Assembly: GCF_902167145.1 (NCBI RefSeq) | Contig: NC_050101.1 | Location: 128,618,990-128,682,989 of the forward strand | From: Zea mays | Lineage: Eukaryota > Streptophyta > Magnoliopsida > Poales > Poaceae | Direction: 5' to 3' | DNA: 64,000 nucleotides | Shown: positions 48,671-59,602 of the stretch, piece by piece | Numbering within the stretch: the first letter of the stretch is position 1 | Layout of the letters: every line of letters starts with the position of its first letter | Translations under genes and position numbers: made by a program | The notes under the pieces: model-generated | The model's database searches: none | Told to the model about the DNA's origin: nothing | Seen by the model: only the letters and a program-made list of their open reading frames with translations

Positions 48671-51600
48671 ATGGCACCCAAGAGAGCTAACCCCAAGGCT
48701 GACGAGGCTGCGAAGGCAGCACTGCTGGCCGCAAGAAAGGGCAAGGCCCTCGTCCTCACCCAATCCACCCACCAAGAGCCCGTTGAAGACAATGTTCCCC
48801 ACACCGGCGAAGACGACACCTTCCGCACCTGCGGAACCGAAGGACAGTCGTAGCCGCCCCCAGGCTTCGCCCCACTGGAAGGCGCGGACCTCACCGAGGA
48901 CGGTGAGGTCCTCGGCGTCTCGACAGAAGAACAGCTGCAGCTGCGCGCCCTGCGCCTCAGGAACCGCAATCTCCAGAGGCAGAAAGAGATACTGGAGGCC
49001 AAGCGCCAGCGTGTTTCCGCATTAGCCAAAGTGCGGCAAATGATACGCGACGAGGAGCAGAAAGCCCAAGACCTCGAGCGCGAGATCGCGCTGATGCAGC
49101 GCGAAGGCCACCTCGGTTTACAGCAAGAGCCACCCCTCCAACAACGCACACAACCGGAGGACACGCGCGAAGGCTACCTCGGCCGGCAGCATGGCCAACC
49201 CCTGCAGCACCGGGCGCAGCCGGAGAACCCGCGTTTCCCCCAGCATGACTACGCCCCCCAGCACGGCGCGCCATTCCAAGGGGTCAACTACCTCGACGAG
49301 CGAAGTCCCCTGGCGCCACACCTGCAAGTGACGCCTTGGCCAGCCAACTTTCGAGCGGGGGCATACCCCAAGTACAACGGCAGCACCGACCCGGCGCAAT
49401 ACATCATGAGTTACCAAGTCGCCGTTGCATCAGCCGGAGGGGACGACGCCACAATGGCGAAGTCTTTCATCATCGCCCTAGAGGGCCCAGCACTCACCTG
49501 GTTCACCAGATTGCCTCCGCTGTCCATTGATTCGTGGCGAAGTCTCAGGGACAAGTTCCTCCTCAACTTTCAAGGGTACCGTCCAGACACCAACGCTTTG
49601 GCCGAGCTCTCGCTTTGCAAACAGCTGGAAAAGGAGACTCTGCGGGAGTATTACCGCAAGTTCTTAACACTCAAGTCGCAGCTGCCCTCTGTCGACGATC
49701 AGATCGCTATCCACTACGCCATCAGTGGCCTTCGGGCCGGCGTCCTCTACAGCCATTGTATCAGAGATCCACCCAAGAGCTTGCAGGAGCTATATCAGCT
49801 CTTCGAAAAATATGCCAAGTCCGAAGAGCTCCACCAGCGCAAGGTCGAGTCACAACGGAAACCCAACAGTCAGACTCCGCAGTCCAGCCGCACGTGGACA
49901 AGGACTCCGCAGCCAGACTCCAGTCGAGACGGCCGCAGTCAGCAGCAAGTCCACAACATCGTCAACCAACAGCCTGCTGCTGACCCCCCTCGCCGCCAGG
50001 AATATCCCCCCCAGGGCCGCGGAAATGGAGCTCGCGGCAGGGGTCGAGGGCGGGCGCAGCAGCCGCCGCGCCGGTTCTATTGCCTTTTCCACGGCGAAGA
50101 CTGCGCCCACCAGACCAAAGACTGCCCCGAGACGAAGGCCACCAGAGACAGAATGGCGAGGGCGCAGCCAGCCGACAATCCCAGAATTGTCGCACATAAT
50201 TATCAGCCACCCCCTCCACCATATGTCCACGCTCCCGCTCCGCATCCACCGCACCACGCTTACCAACACCATCAGGAAGTACAAATCGTACCTCCTCCAC
50301 CCCCACCACCACACCAGCAACACCAAAACATCCCCCATGCCCCAAAGCAAGAAGACTTCGCCGATCAACCATATCGCGGAGTCATTCACATGATAACAGG
50401 GGGGTCGAGCACCGACTTCGACACCAAGCGGCAGAAACGGGACCACTACCGCAGCATCAACCATGTCGCTGTCACTGGCCCAGTCGTGCAGACAAAGTGG
50501 TCCCACATACCGCTAACCTTCGACGCGCGAGACGTCGACCTGCGCAGCGCCCCCCACATCGACGCAATGGTCATCAATTGCAGCGTGGCAGGCTGGGACT
50601 TACACAAAGTCCTAGTCGACAACGGCAGTCAGGCGGACATCATCTTCCTCCACGCCTTCGACCGCATGGGTATAAGCCACAGCTTGCTGAAGCCTTCGGA
50701 CAACCCGTTGTATGGTTTCGGCGGCAAGGGCACCTTTCCAGTTGGCAAGATAGAGTTGCCCCTCTCCTTCGGTGTAGCACCCAATGCCCGAAGTGAGCAA
50801 ATAACCTTCGACATTGTCGACATGGTATATCCGTACAACGCCATCATGGGCCGGGGCTCCATCAACAAATTCGAAGCCGCCATCCACGGGTTGTACCTAT
50901 GTATGAAGATACCAGGCCCGCTAGGCGCCATCACAATCTACGGCAACCAGCAGACGGCGCGCAACATAGAGCGGGACTTCGTGCCCGGTCAGAGAAATGT
51001 ACACTGTCTCACGACCCAGCGCGAAGTCCCTGCGCCGGCCAGCCCAACCGAAAAGCAGCACGACAAGGCACAGCTGCAGTGCCAAGATGGGACCAAGACT
51101 GTCCCCCTCGATCAGGCCACGCCCAAGCAGACAGTAACTATCAGCGAAGACCTCACCTCACTTGAAGAAGAGAAACTTCTCTGCTGCCTGGCCAAGAATA
51201 AAGATGTCTTCGCCTGGTCTGCCCTCGATTTGGTCGGAGTCAGCCGAGCCATTATTGAGCACAGCTTGGGGATTGACCCTTCGGTGCGACCCAAAAAGCA
51301 GAAGCTTCGCAAGATGTCAGACGAAAAGACAGAAGCCGCCAAGGCGGAGGTGCATCGCCTCCTGGAGGCTAAATTCATCGAGCCAGTGGCTTACCCCACG
51401 TGGCTCTCCAATGTTGTGATGGTGCAGAAGAAAAGCGGAAAATGGCGCATGTGCATAGACTTCACCAGCCTCAATAAGTCCTGCCCCAAGGACAATTTCC
51501 CGTTGCCACGGATCGACAAAATAGTCGATAGCGCGGCCGGATGCGAGGTCATGTCCCTCCTCGACTGCTTCTCCGGCTATCACCAGATATACATGAAGGA

Positions 51601-54340
51601 GGAAGACAAGGCTAGCACCAGCTTTATAACACCCTTCGGCACTTATTGCTTTGTCAGAATGCCGGAGGGTCTCAAGAATGCCGGATCCACCTTCTCCAGA
51701 CTCACCAAAACAGTGCTCGAAGGGCAGGTCGGCAGAAATATATTCACATATGTGGACGACATCGTCGTCGCCAGCAGGAATAAGGAGGACCACCTCGCCG
51801 ACCTGGCGGAGACATTCGCGAACATGCGAGATGCACGACTCCGCCTAAACCCGGAAAAGTGTGTTTTCGGTGTTCGCCAGGGCAAGATATTGGGCTACCT
51901 GGTGTCCCGCCGCGGCATCGAGGCCAACCCAACCAAGATCCAGGCCATCGTCGATATGTCGCCTCCGCAGTCAGCTAGGGACGTCCAGCGCCTGACAGGC
52001 AGGATGGCCGCCCTCAATAGATTCATCTCCAGGTCCGCCGAGCGAAGTCTCCCCTTCCTCAAAACACTCCGCGGTGCGAAGGACTTTGCTTGGGGACCGG
52101 AGCAAGCAGCGGCTTTCGCCTCATTAAAACAGTACCTGGCGGAGCTGGCCATCCTCACAAGCCCAGACTCCTCGCTCCCCTTATTGCTCTATGTCGCGGC
52201 TTCGCCGCACGCGGTCAGCGCGGCACTGGTACAGGAGCAGACAGTCGAGGGCGCAGTCAGACAGTGCCCTGTCTACTATGTCTCCGAAGTCCTGACACCA
52301 TCCAAATGCAACATGACAGAGCTGGAGAAGATTGCTTACGCAGTTGTTATGTCCTCGCGCAAGCTGCGCCATTATTTTGAAGCATTCAAGGTCCGAGTCA
52401 CCTCAGACAGGGGACTCGGCGAACTATTCAGGAACCCGGAGGCATCAGTAAGAATTGCCAAGTGGGCAGCCGAGCTCTCCGGCTACCACATCAGCTTCGA
52501 GCCCAGGACAGCCATCAAATCGCAAGTCCTGGCAGACTTCGTCGTCGACTGGACTGGGCCAGTAACACAGCCGGACCCATCCACAGAAAAGGTCTGGACT
52601 ATCCATTGCGACGGTGCATGGTGTCATGCGGGGGCAGGCGTCGCTGCAGTCATCACCTCACCAGCCGGAGTCAAACACAGATATGCAGCACGCCTCAGCT
52701 TCGCTCTGGAGTCCGACAAATGTACAAACAACATAGCAGAGTATGAAGCAGTCATCCTCGGCCTCCGCAAGCTAAGGGCCCTCGGAGTCACCACATGTAT
52801 CATCAAAACAGACTCCAAGATAGTCGCCGGTCAGGTCGAAAAAGACTATGCAGCAAAAGACCCCGCGCTCATGCAATACCTCGCGGCTATCCGAAGTCTC
52901 GAGAGGCAGTTCAAGGGATTCACCCTACAGCATGTGGACAGGGCCAAAAACGAGGAGGCCGATGCATTAGCCAAAGCCGCCGCCAGGGGCGAGCCCCTGC
53001 CCTCTGACGTATTCTTCCACACCATCGGCACGCCAGCCGTCCGGAGCCCCGAAGGGCTCCAAATAACTAATGATAGCGAGGGCCACCGTATAGTCAACCT
53101 AATCATGACCGAAGACTGGCGGGCCCCAATAACCCTGTTCCTACAGGGATACTATCACCCAACAGACGTCAGTGAGGCGAAGCGCCGCGGACATCGAAGC
53201 CGGGACTTCGCACTGATCGAGGGCCAATTATACAAGAAAGGGGTCAGTCAGCCAATGCTTAAGTGTGTCACCGAGACCGAAGGCATCCAAATCTTGCGCG
53301 AGGTCCACAGTGGCACGTGCGGCTCGCACGCGGGGCCAAGGGCCCTGGCTGCTAAGGTGATCCGACAAGGGTTTTACTGGCCTGCAATGATCTGCGCCGC
53401 AAATCGAGTCACAAGATCCTGCGAAGCCTGCCAGAAGTTCTCTCCTCGGTCAGGCAACCCCTCGCAATACACAAAGCTGATCGCCCATACATGGCCTCTT
53501 CAGCGCTGGGGCCTGGACATTGTCGGGCCCCTGCCCACCGCTCAGGGGAACCTTAAGTTCGCCTTCGTAGCCGTCGAATACTTCACCAAGTGGATTGAAG
53601 TGAGGGCCGTGTCCACAATCACATCAAAGACTGCCCAAAAATTCTTTTGGCAGAACATTGTTTGCCGCTTCGGAGTACCGTCCGAGCTAACAGTTGACAA
53701 CGGCAAGCAGTTTGACAATCAAGATTTCAAGGATTTTTGTTTTTCCATCGGCACCAAGCTTGCCTTCGCTTCAGTCTATCATCCGCAGTCCAACAGAGTC
53801 GTGGAGCGTGCCAATGGGAAAATCTTCACAGCTGTCAAGAAGATGCTCCTCGATGAGAAAAAAGGCAGATGGACAGACTTGTTACCGGAGGCAGTCTGGG
53901 CGCTAAACACAACCGAGTGTAGGGCGACCGGGTTCACTCCTTTCCGCCTTCTATACGGATCGGAGGCAATGACCCCGCAAGAAATAAAGCATGGGTCTCC
54001 GCGCACAGCTCCGTCAGCCACCCCTGACGTGGATGAGCCAACATCCAAAGATCTCATTGACGGAGACCGGGTCTTCGCCCTGCAGGCCTTAAACAAATAC
54101 CAAGCCTAGACCAAAGCATGGCGCGACCGCGCAGTCATCCCAAAGGAGTTCAGCACGGGGGACCTCGTACTCATCCGAACAGCTCGGACGGAGTCCAAGG
54201 GCAAGTTGGAGCCCAAGTGGGAGGGCCCCTTCATAGTTAAAACAAAGGCTTCCCCCAGCGCTTACAGGCTCACAACGCCAGACGGCGAGGACCTGGAGCA
54301 CTCCTGGAACATCGACAACCTTCGTAAATTTTTTGTTTAA
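48671..54340 (+). pseudogene. gag-pol: gag-pol polyprotein of element E, one 1890-codon frame with two TAG stops
   Basis: ATG at 48671 (MAPKRANPK). A single frame runs to TAA at 54338-54340, interrupted only by TAG at 48851 and TAG at 54107 near the end. Domains: coiled coil (about 48930-49120); gag core AYPKYNGSTDPAQYIMSY (49355); zinc knuckle variant CLFHGEDCAHQTKDC (50085); Pro/His-rich linker; protease VDNGSQADI (50617); RT with LPRIDKIVD, MPEGLKNAGSTFSR and YVDDIVVAS (51749); RNase H 1; archaeal-type RNase H IHCDGAW (52603) and TNNIAEYEAVILGL; integrase HAGPRA...CEACQKF, GLDIVGP, VDNGKQF, RVVERANG (53510-53810). All catalytic residues are present. The 1692 codons between the stops (49031-54106) are open. 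The first TAG would cut gag off near residue 60. Confidence 0.93.
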
Positions 54341-54571
54341 TTCTTAGGGCTGAGTTCGCCCTTGTAATTCACCGCAAACAATCTTGTACCGGCCCGCACT
54401 CTTTTCCTCCCGGGGGGTGAGGTTTTTAACGAGGCGGAGCCATGTAATATATGTGAGAAAAATCCCCCGCAAAAGCATGTGTCGAAAAAGACCGCGACAA
54501 CGGTCTTCGGCATTCGACCAATTCGAAGTCACCGCGAGGCTAAGCGCTAGACACCCTCGCGTGCGACCAAT
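54341..54571. other. Spacer after pol in element E
   Basis: No gene seen. It contains a 'cttttcctcccggggggtga' stretch and leads into the 79-bp repeats. Confidence 0.5.
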
Positions 54572-54966
54572 CCGCGCAGAAGTCGCCTAAGGGTGCAGCC
54601 GGACTTAGCACAACAAGTGCGCAAAAACCAAAGTCTATCGCGAAGACTATCCGCGCAGAAGTCGCCTAAGGGTGCAGCCGAACTTAGCACAACAAGTGCG
54701 CAAAAACCGAAGTCTATCGCGAAGACTATCCGCGCAGAAGTCGCCTAAGGGTGCAGCCGGACTTAGCACAACAAGTGCGCAAAAACCGAAGTCTATCGCG
54801 AAGACTATCCGCGCAGAAGTCGCCTAAGGGTGCAGCCGGACTTAGCACAACAAGTGCGCAAAAACCGAAGTCTATCGCGAAGACTATCCGCGCAGAAGTC
54901 GCCTAAGGGTGCAGCCGGACTTAGCACAACAAGTGCGCAAAAAACCGGAGCCTATCGCAAGAACCG
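54572..54966. repeat. Tandem array, five copies of a 79-bp unit
   Basis: Units start at 54572, 54651, 54730, 54809 and 54888, each with CCGCGCAGAAGTCGCCTAAG at the start and 'tctatcgcgaagactat' at the end. The copies are nearly identical; the last one degrades after 54950. It is in the same relative position as the ~62-bp arrays of A-D: between pol and the 3' end of the antisense gene. Confidence 0.95.
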
Positions 54967-55153
54967 CCTAAGGGCGCAGCCGACCCAGTATAACAAAAGC
55001 AGAAACGACAGCAAGACCAATTATAATCACACTGGCACAGCACAATCAATCACACCAGTCAAAGTACACAGCGCCCTCGCAGGCACAGGCACGCGAGGGC
55101 ACACTACTCCATTTTACAAGCCCTTACACATACACAAGCGAGGGCACCATGCC
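54967..55153. other. Region downstream of the antisense gene's stop
   Basis: No coding region. It would hold the 3' untranslated region of the antisense transcript. A plus-strand open frame here is a shadow. Confidence 0.5.
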
Positions 55154-58100
55154 CTACATCGGCTCAACCTTAGGAATAATCCCCATCTCTCTATAATTAA
55201 ATAACATTATCCTAAGCTCCTCACCCGCAAAAAGGCTTCGCAGCTCCCCTTCCCCTACACCCGAGACGGCCGGCAAAGACAGCAGCTCCTGCCGACCAAC
55301 CCTACTAACGCGAAGCCGAGCCCCTTCCTCCGCACTAATCCTACGCTTCGCAACCGCCCTTCGTCGTCGGTGCCCGGCGCTAGGACCGGGCACGCCTGGC
55401 GCATCCGCAGCATGTGGCGCAGCCTCCGCCGCAGCCACGTCCAAGGCCGCAAAATAGTCCAAGTCCTCCTCCGACGACTCCTCGGTCCACTCAACCGAGC
55501 TCCCAGAGTCAGTAAAATCAAAAAACTCAGAAAAAGACCCACCACATTCATTTCCATCTTCCGTGGTCGAAGCCGCCAAAAACTCAGTAGTAGCGGTTGC
55601 GTGCGCAGGCCCAAAATCTTGAACCTGCGCAGCAACCAAAATTCAGTACAACATCCAAAAATCCCTCAACCCTAAACACCACCTATGCCACCTGCGAAGG
55701 CCCTGCCGCTGCGGGAGCCTCCGCCGCCGCCTCCGTCGCCGCCTCCGCCCCCACCTCCGCTGGATCTTCAGCGCTCGGCACAGCAGCTGCGGGGGCATCA
55801 GGTGCGCCTTCGGCCACCTTTGGGGGAAGGCCTTCGCCGGCCGCAGCAGGTGCAGGGGCGCCTGGTGCATCTTCCGCAGTCACCGGGGTCAGCCCCGGGG
55901 CGACTCCAGTCGCGGCCTCCGCAGGGGTCGTCTCCGACTCAGGCAGCGCGCTGTTCAGCGCCCCCAAGTCGTCCACCCGCTCGCCGCGCTCCGCCTAAGA
56001 CAAAACGCACAAAAATTCAGCAAACACACGCACAGACAGCATCCAGCAAACGCCGAGTAAACGACAACGTTACCTGAGCCCTCGCAGCCTCGGCCCGCGC
56101 CCGGACCACCTCACGACCGTATGAACCCCACATCCGGTCATAGAGGGCCCCGACGGACTCCTTCACCACGGGGTCTTCGACCTCAAAGATATCTCGCACG
56201 AAATCCTCATCCACCTGGTCGAGGGCCTCATAGTGCCGGCAGCCTTCGCGAGAGAGCGCGTTCATCGCTGCCTCGCAGGTGACCAGGGAGGTGAACGACA
56301 TCAACCCCGCCAAGACAGTGGGGAGCTCCTGCAGTTCCTCCTGCACCCACTCCAGACAGCGAAGTCCGGCCTCTCGCTCCGGCACCTCGAAGTCACCCGT
56401 CCGCACACCCAGCTCGCGATATGAAGTCATGAGCTGCGTGCGCGTCCGTTCGGCCTCCGCTCGCGCCGCGGCCTCGGCCCCCTCCGCGCGGCTCTCAAAG
56501 GCAGCAAGCCGCCGCTGCAGCTCTCCGGCGAGCTCTTTAGCGATATTGCCTTCCGCCCGCGCCAGCCTGGCCTCCGCCTGCGCAGCCTGCTCTTTGGCGA
56601 TGGCTTCGTTGGCCTCCCTCCTCTCCTCCATCAGCTGGCGCCGGAGGTCTGCCTTCTCCTTCTCAAGGGCGGCCACCTTCTCCGCCAGTTTGCGGCACTT
56701 GCTGTCGGAGGCCGACTTCTCACGGACAGCGTCCGCATGTTGCGTCCGAAGTCTCTCGACCTCGGCAGACAACGCCGCCGTAAGGGCCCCCGACGCAGTG
56801 CGGCTGGTGAAGTCAGCCACCTGCAGAACACACGTAAGGCCCGTAAAAAAAATGTGTATAGTTCGGCGGACCTGACTCAGCGCCTCCATCACTCCCTTCA
56901 GCCGGCGGGTCGCCTCGCCCGCCTCGTCTCTGACCAGCGCGAGGGCAGTCACCTCGCCTCCAACGCCAAGGGTCTCTACCCCCGCCTTCGGCGCTGGCGC
57001 AGCCGTCGCGGTCGCCGCGCCAGGCACAACTAGAGCGAGCGGGCCCTCGTCCGACCCTGCAACGCGTCAACAAATTAAAAAAAAATGTATACATATTTGT
57101 ATAGACTTACCCCCAAGATAATCCTCCACATTAATCTCAGTGCCGAAGTCGGCAACGCGTTTGCCAGACGGCGGTAACGATCGGGCCGCCTTCGCAGCCT
57201 CCGCCACTCCGCTGACGGACGGCACCATCTTCGACAGCTTGGGGCCTCCGGCGCCCACCTTCGCCGGCAAAGGCGGCTTGCCTCCGCCGGAGGCCTCAGC
57301 CTTCGCCGTTCCCCGCTGCTTTTTCGGCCGAGCTTCGTGAACCCTCACGGTCGCCTGGCGTTTTCGCGCCGCCCCTTGGCGATCCTTGTCCATCACTGCC
57401 CACACAACATGACCGATATTTCGCCCATAAGGAAAAACTTTCCACCGACGAACCATACGAGATGTAAAACAGTCCTCATCATCCGCCCAGGGGATAGAAA
57501 TGCCTTTAGGCCAACAACCCCCGGTAACCCTCAGCATCCGAGCCGAAGACTCCCGGAGCTCGGGCGAAGACATCCTCTCCCCCGGGGCCGCACACGTCCT
57601 CATTAACTCTCTAGCGAAACTATCAGACACCCCAAGCCTTCCCATCGCAGTACCTAATTTTCTCTTTTTCGAAGAGGTGGCAGCCGCCAGCGCAGGGTCG
57701 CCTCCGGTCTCCACCGCCGGTTTCTTCCCGCGGCGGTCTGCTTCGTCCTGACCAGGGTAGCCATCGTACGGCAGTTGATTTAATTCGAAGACCCTGTTCA
57801 AACGATCGTTTGACCCGCGGATATCAAAACTGCGCTGGCCTTCCGTCCTCGGCACGTAGCGCCCCACGAGTCGCACCGCCAAGTCCTCTGCATCACGCAC
57901 AAAGGCGGCCGGATCACGGTTCCGCAAACTCAGTGCGAAGGCAGGACTTCGCACCTCCCTTCCTCCGTGAAAGGGCATCTGGCGAGGGCATACTTCGCCC
58001 AGCGCCCAGCCGTGCGCCAAGGGCCAGACCCCGTACGCCGCAAACTCTTCAACTAAATCACGACCGCTGCTCTGACCGGCGGCGTACCGAAGGGCCCCTT

Positions 58101-58788
58101 CGTCTGCATCCTCTTCTGCCACTTCGAAAGGCGGATACGCAGAGTAATAGTGAGAGCACATTTCGGACACGGGGAGCCCTTGATGGCCTTCGACAGTAGC
58201 CTCAGCAACATAAAACCAAAATTCATTCCAATTGCCCCACTTGTTGCGGGCGCACGGGACCAACTCCACTACTGGCATTGTGGTCTTGCCGGTCTTCGGC
58301 GTGAAAGTGCATGACCTGAACTGGGCAACTCCGCCCTCAACCACCCTTTTCTGCCAATGCAAGCAATAATTCTTCGCAAAAACTTCAACCGACGGCTGCC
58401 CGCCGTACGAAGTCGTCGCCCAGACATACTTCGCCAGCGCCACTATGGCGTTCGGTGTCAGCTGATGTATTTGAACGCTGAATCTGCGCAGGACTTCGCC
58501 GACAAACGGGTGCACAGGCAAGCGGAGTCCGGCGGCGAAGAACGCCTCGAAAACAACCAACTCGCCCTCCGGCTCGGGGACTTCCTCCGTCCCCGGAGCA
58601 CGAGCGACTCCGCCGCCGAAGTAGCCCAACCGCTGCATATCTTCAATCCGGGCTGACGTCATCCGTGACACACCAAATTCAACAGAGTCGCCGGCGCGCA
58701 ACTCCTCCACCATCACGTTACTCAACGTCTCCTCAGACGAGGCGGCGGCCGGCGGCGTGGCGGTGGCGGAAGAAGAAGAGGATGGCAT
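55154..58788 (-). CDS. Intact antisense accessory gene of element E, five exons, about 1127 residues
   Basis: Minus-strand exons: 58788-57111, 57056-56872, 56820-56074, 55994-55692, 55624-55154. All four introns (54, 51, 79, 67 bp) begin GT and end AG. Intron 1 is strikingly A/T-rich and has an in-frame stop; phases (1, 0, 0, 0) keep one frame to the stop at 55154. I chose ATG 58788 because it is the first ATG after the antisense TATA box. Residues about 78-200 (FAAGLRLPVHPF, IHQLTPNAI, later FWFYVAE) resemble the 'putative gypsy type transposon' family (PF04195, from memory), which is not a proven transposase. Then a basic segment, a coiled coil (about residues 640-740), a conserved LVTCEAAMNAL...GCRHYE block, an Ala/Pro/Glu-rich exon 4 and an acidic exon 5. 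Homologues: B, C, D. Two introns are shorter than usual for plants; RNA is needed for proof. Confidence 0.8.
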
Positions 58789-58948
58789 TGCTACGTACCG
58801 TCGGCGGCGGCGGGCGGTCTGCTTCACTCGAGCCAGAACGCCGACGAGCAAAGGGAGCAGCGGAGGAAAAGGAGCAGCAAGACGGCGGGCGGCTAGGGTT
58901 TTACGGAGCGCGGAAAGCAGAATTCAAACAGCGCCGCCCCCGCCCCCC

Positions 58949-58955
58949 TTTTATA
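58949..58955 (-). promoter_or_regulatory. TATA box of the antisense accessory gene in element E
   Basis: CTATAAAAGG on the minus strand (58947-58956), about 165 bases before ATG 58788. No ATG lies between them. AAACCCTAG, a common plant 5'-leader motif, lies between the two. It is internal to the element, about 170 bases from the 3' LTR. Confidence 0.75.
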
Positions 58956-59112
58956 GGCAGGGCGCGGCTCTTCGGGAAACCCGCAATCCAACAGTACGCC
59001 GTCCATCAACGGTCACATCAAAAACCCCCGCGGAACCACTTCGAGCGAGGGCAGCGTCTCCGCCATCTAGCGACGTCTTCGGCACCAGGTGACTTTGTCG
59101 AACTGGTCCCTC

Positions 59113-59122
59113 GGAGGGCAAA
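59113..59122 (+). other. Polypurine tract of element E
   Basis: GGAGGGCAAA directly before the 3' LTR. Confidence 0.7.
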
Positions 59123-59597
59123 TGTTGGGGCGAAGGCAAAGACGCCACCCTTCGCTCGAGGCCTTCGCTGCAGCCGCTGGTCCGACGGAGACAAAGCGGG
59201 CAGGGACACCCTTCGCAGGACTCGGCACTTTGACGAAGGCCTGCGGCGACGTCCTCCCACGGCGCGGCCTCGTTCAGCCCCAAGGCCCACGTGTGATCTG
59301 GCCCATCGTAACGGGCCCCGCGTGGCCGCCTCTGTATTACGGGCCTAACTTGTAAAGGCATACTTGTAATTACATCTTGTAACCCTGCTTTATGAGAATA
59401 TTCCGGGGATAAACCAGGCGTCTGAGGGCACATGCGTCCTTAACACGAGACGCTGGGCACTCAGATACCTATAAATACCCCCGCACAGTGCCCGTGAGAG
59501 GCTAGATTAACAGAGCTATTGCCCCCGTGCACGTAACCCTGTTGTCACCACTGTTCACCCTTGTTGGTCTACTTGCAGCAGAGAGCAAGTTCCAACA
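59123..59597 (+). repeat. 3' LTR of element E (475 bp)
   Basis: Three substitutions relative to the 5' LTR: in cacggc(a/g)cgg, ttaca(g/t)ctt and tatg(g/a)gaat. Confidence 0.95.
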
Positions 59598-59602
59598 CGG
59601 TA

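Larger units (their letters stand above)
48156..59597 (+). mobile_element. Element E: young, complete Ty3/gypsy retrotransposon (Huck-like, Tat lineage)
   Basis: LTRs of 475 bp at 48156-48630 and 59123-59597 differ at only three sites by eye. The target-site duplication CGGTA is at 48151-48155 and 59598-59602. Order: 5' LTR, primer site, gag-pol (48671-54340), 79-bp tandem repeats (54572-54966), antisense accessory gene (minus 58788-55154), purine tract (GGAGGGCAAA, 59113-59122), 3' LTR. The base composition is much more GC-rich than A-D. At 1.3e-8 per site per year the LTRs date it to about 0.25 million years. Huck identity is from memory. Confidence 0.95.

Noticed and set aside
49850..50506. 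218-codon minus-strand frame within gag-pol of element E
   Set aside because: Antisense shadow of the Pro/His-rich gag linker; unlike the accessory gene it has no splice structure, TATA box or homologues in the other elements.
54572..54966. Regular direct repeats that could be mistaken for a CRISPR array
   Set aside because: Units abut without unique spacers, there are no cas genes, and the DNA is a plant retrotransposon; it is a plain tandem array.
55154..58788. Calling the antisense gene a transposase
   Set aside because: The recalled family name mentions 'gypsy type transposon', but no DDE/DDD catalytic triad or DNA-binding fold can be pointed to in the sequence. Coiled coil and low-complexity regions dominate.
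1..59602. tRNA or intact rRNA genes
   Set aside because: Only primer-site complements of tRNA-Lys and initiator tRNA-Met, and one partial 5S-like segment, were found; no full cloverleaf was recognised.
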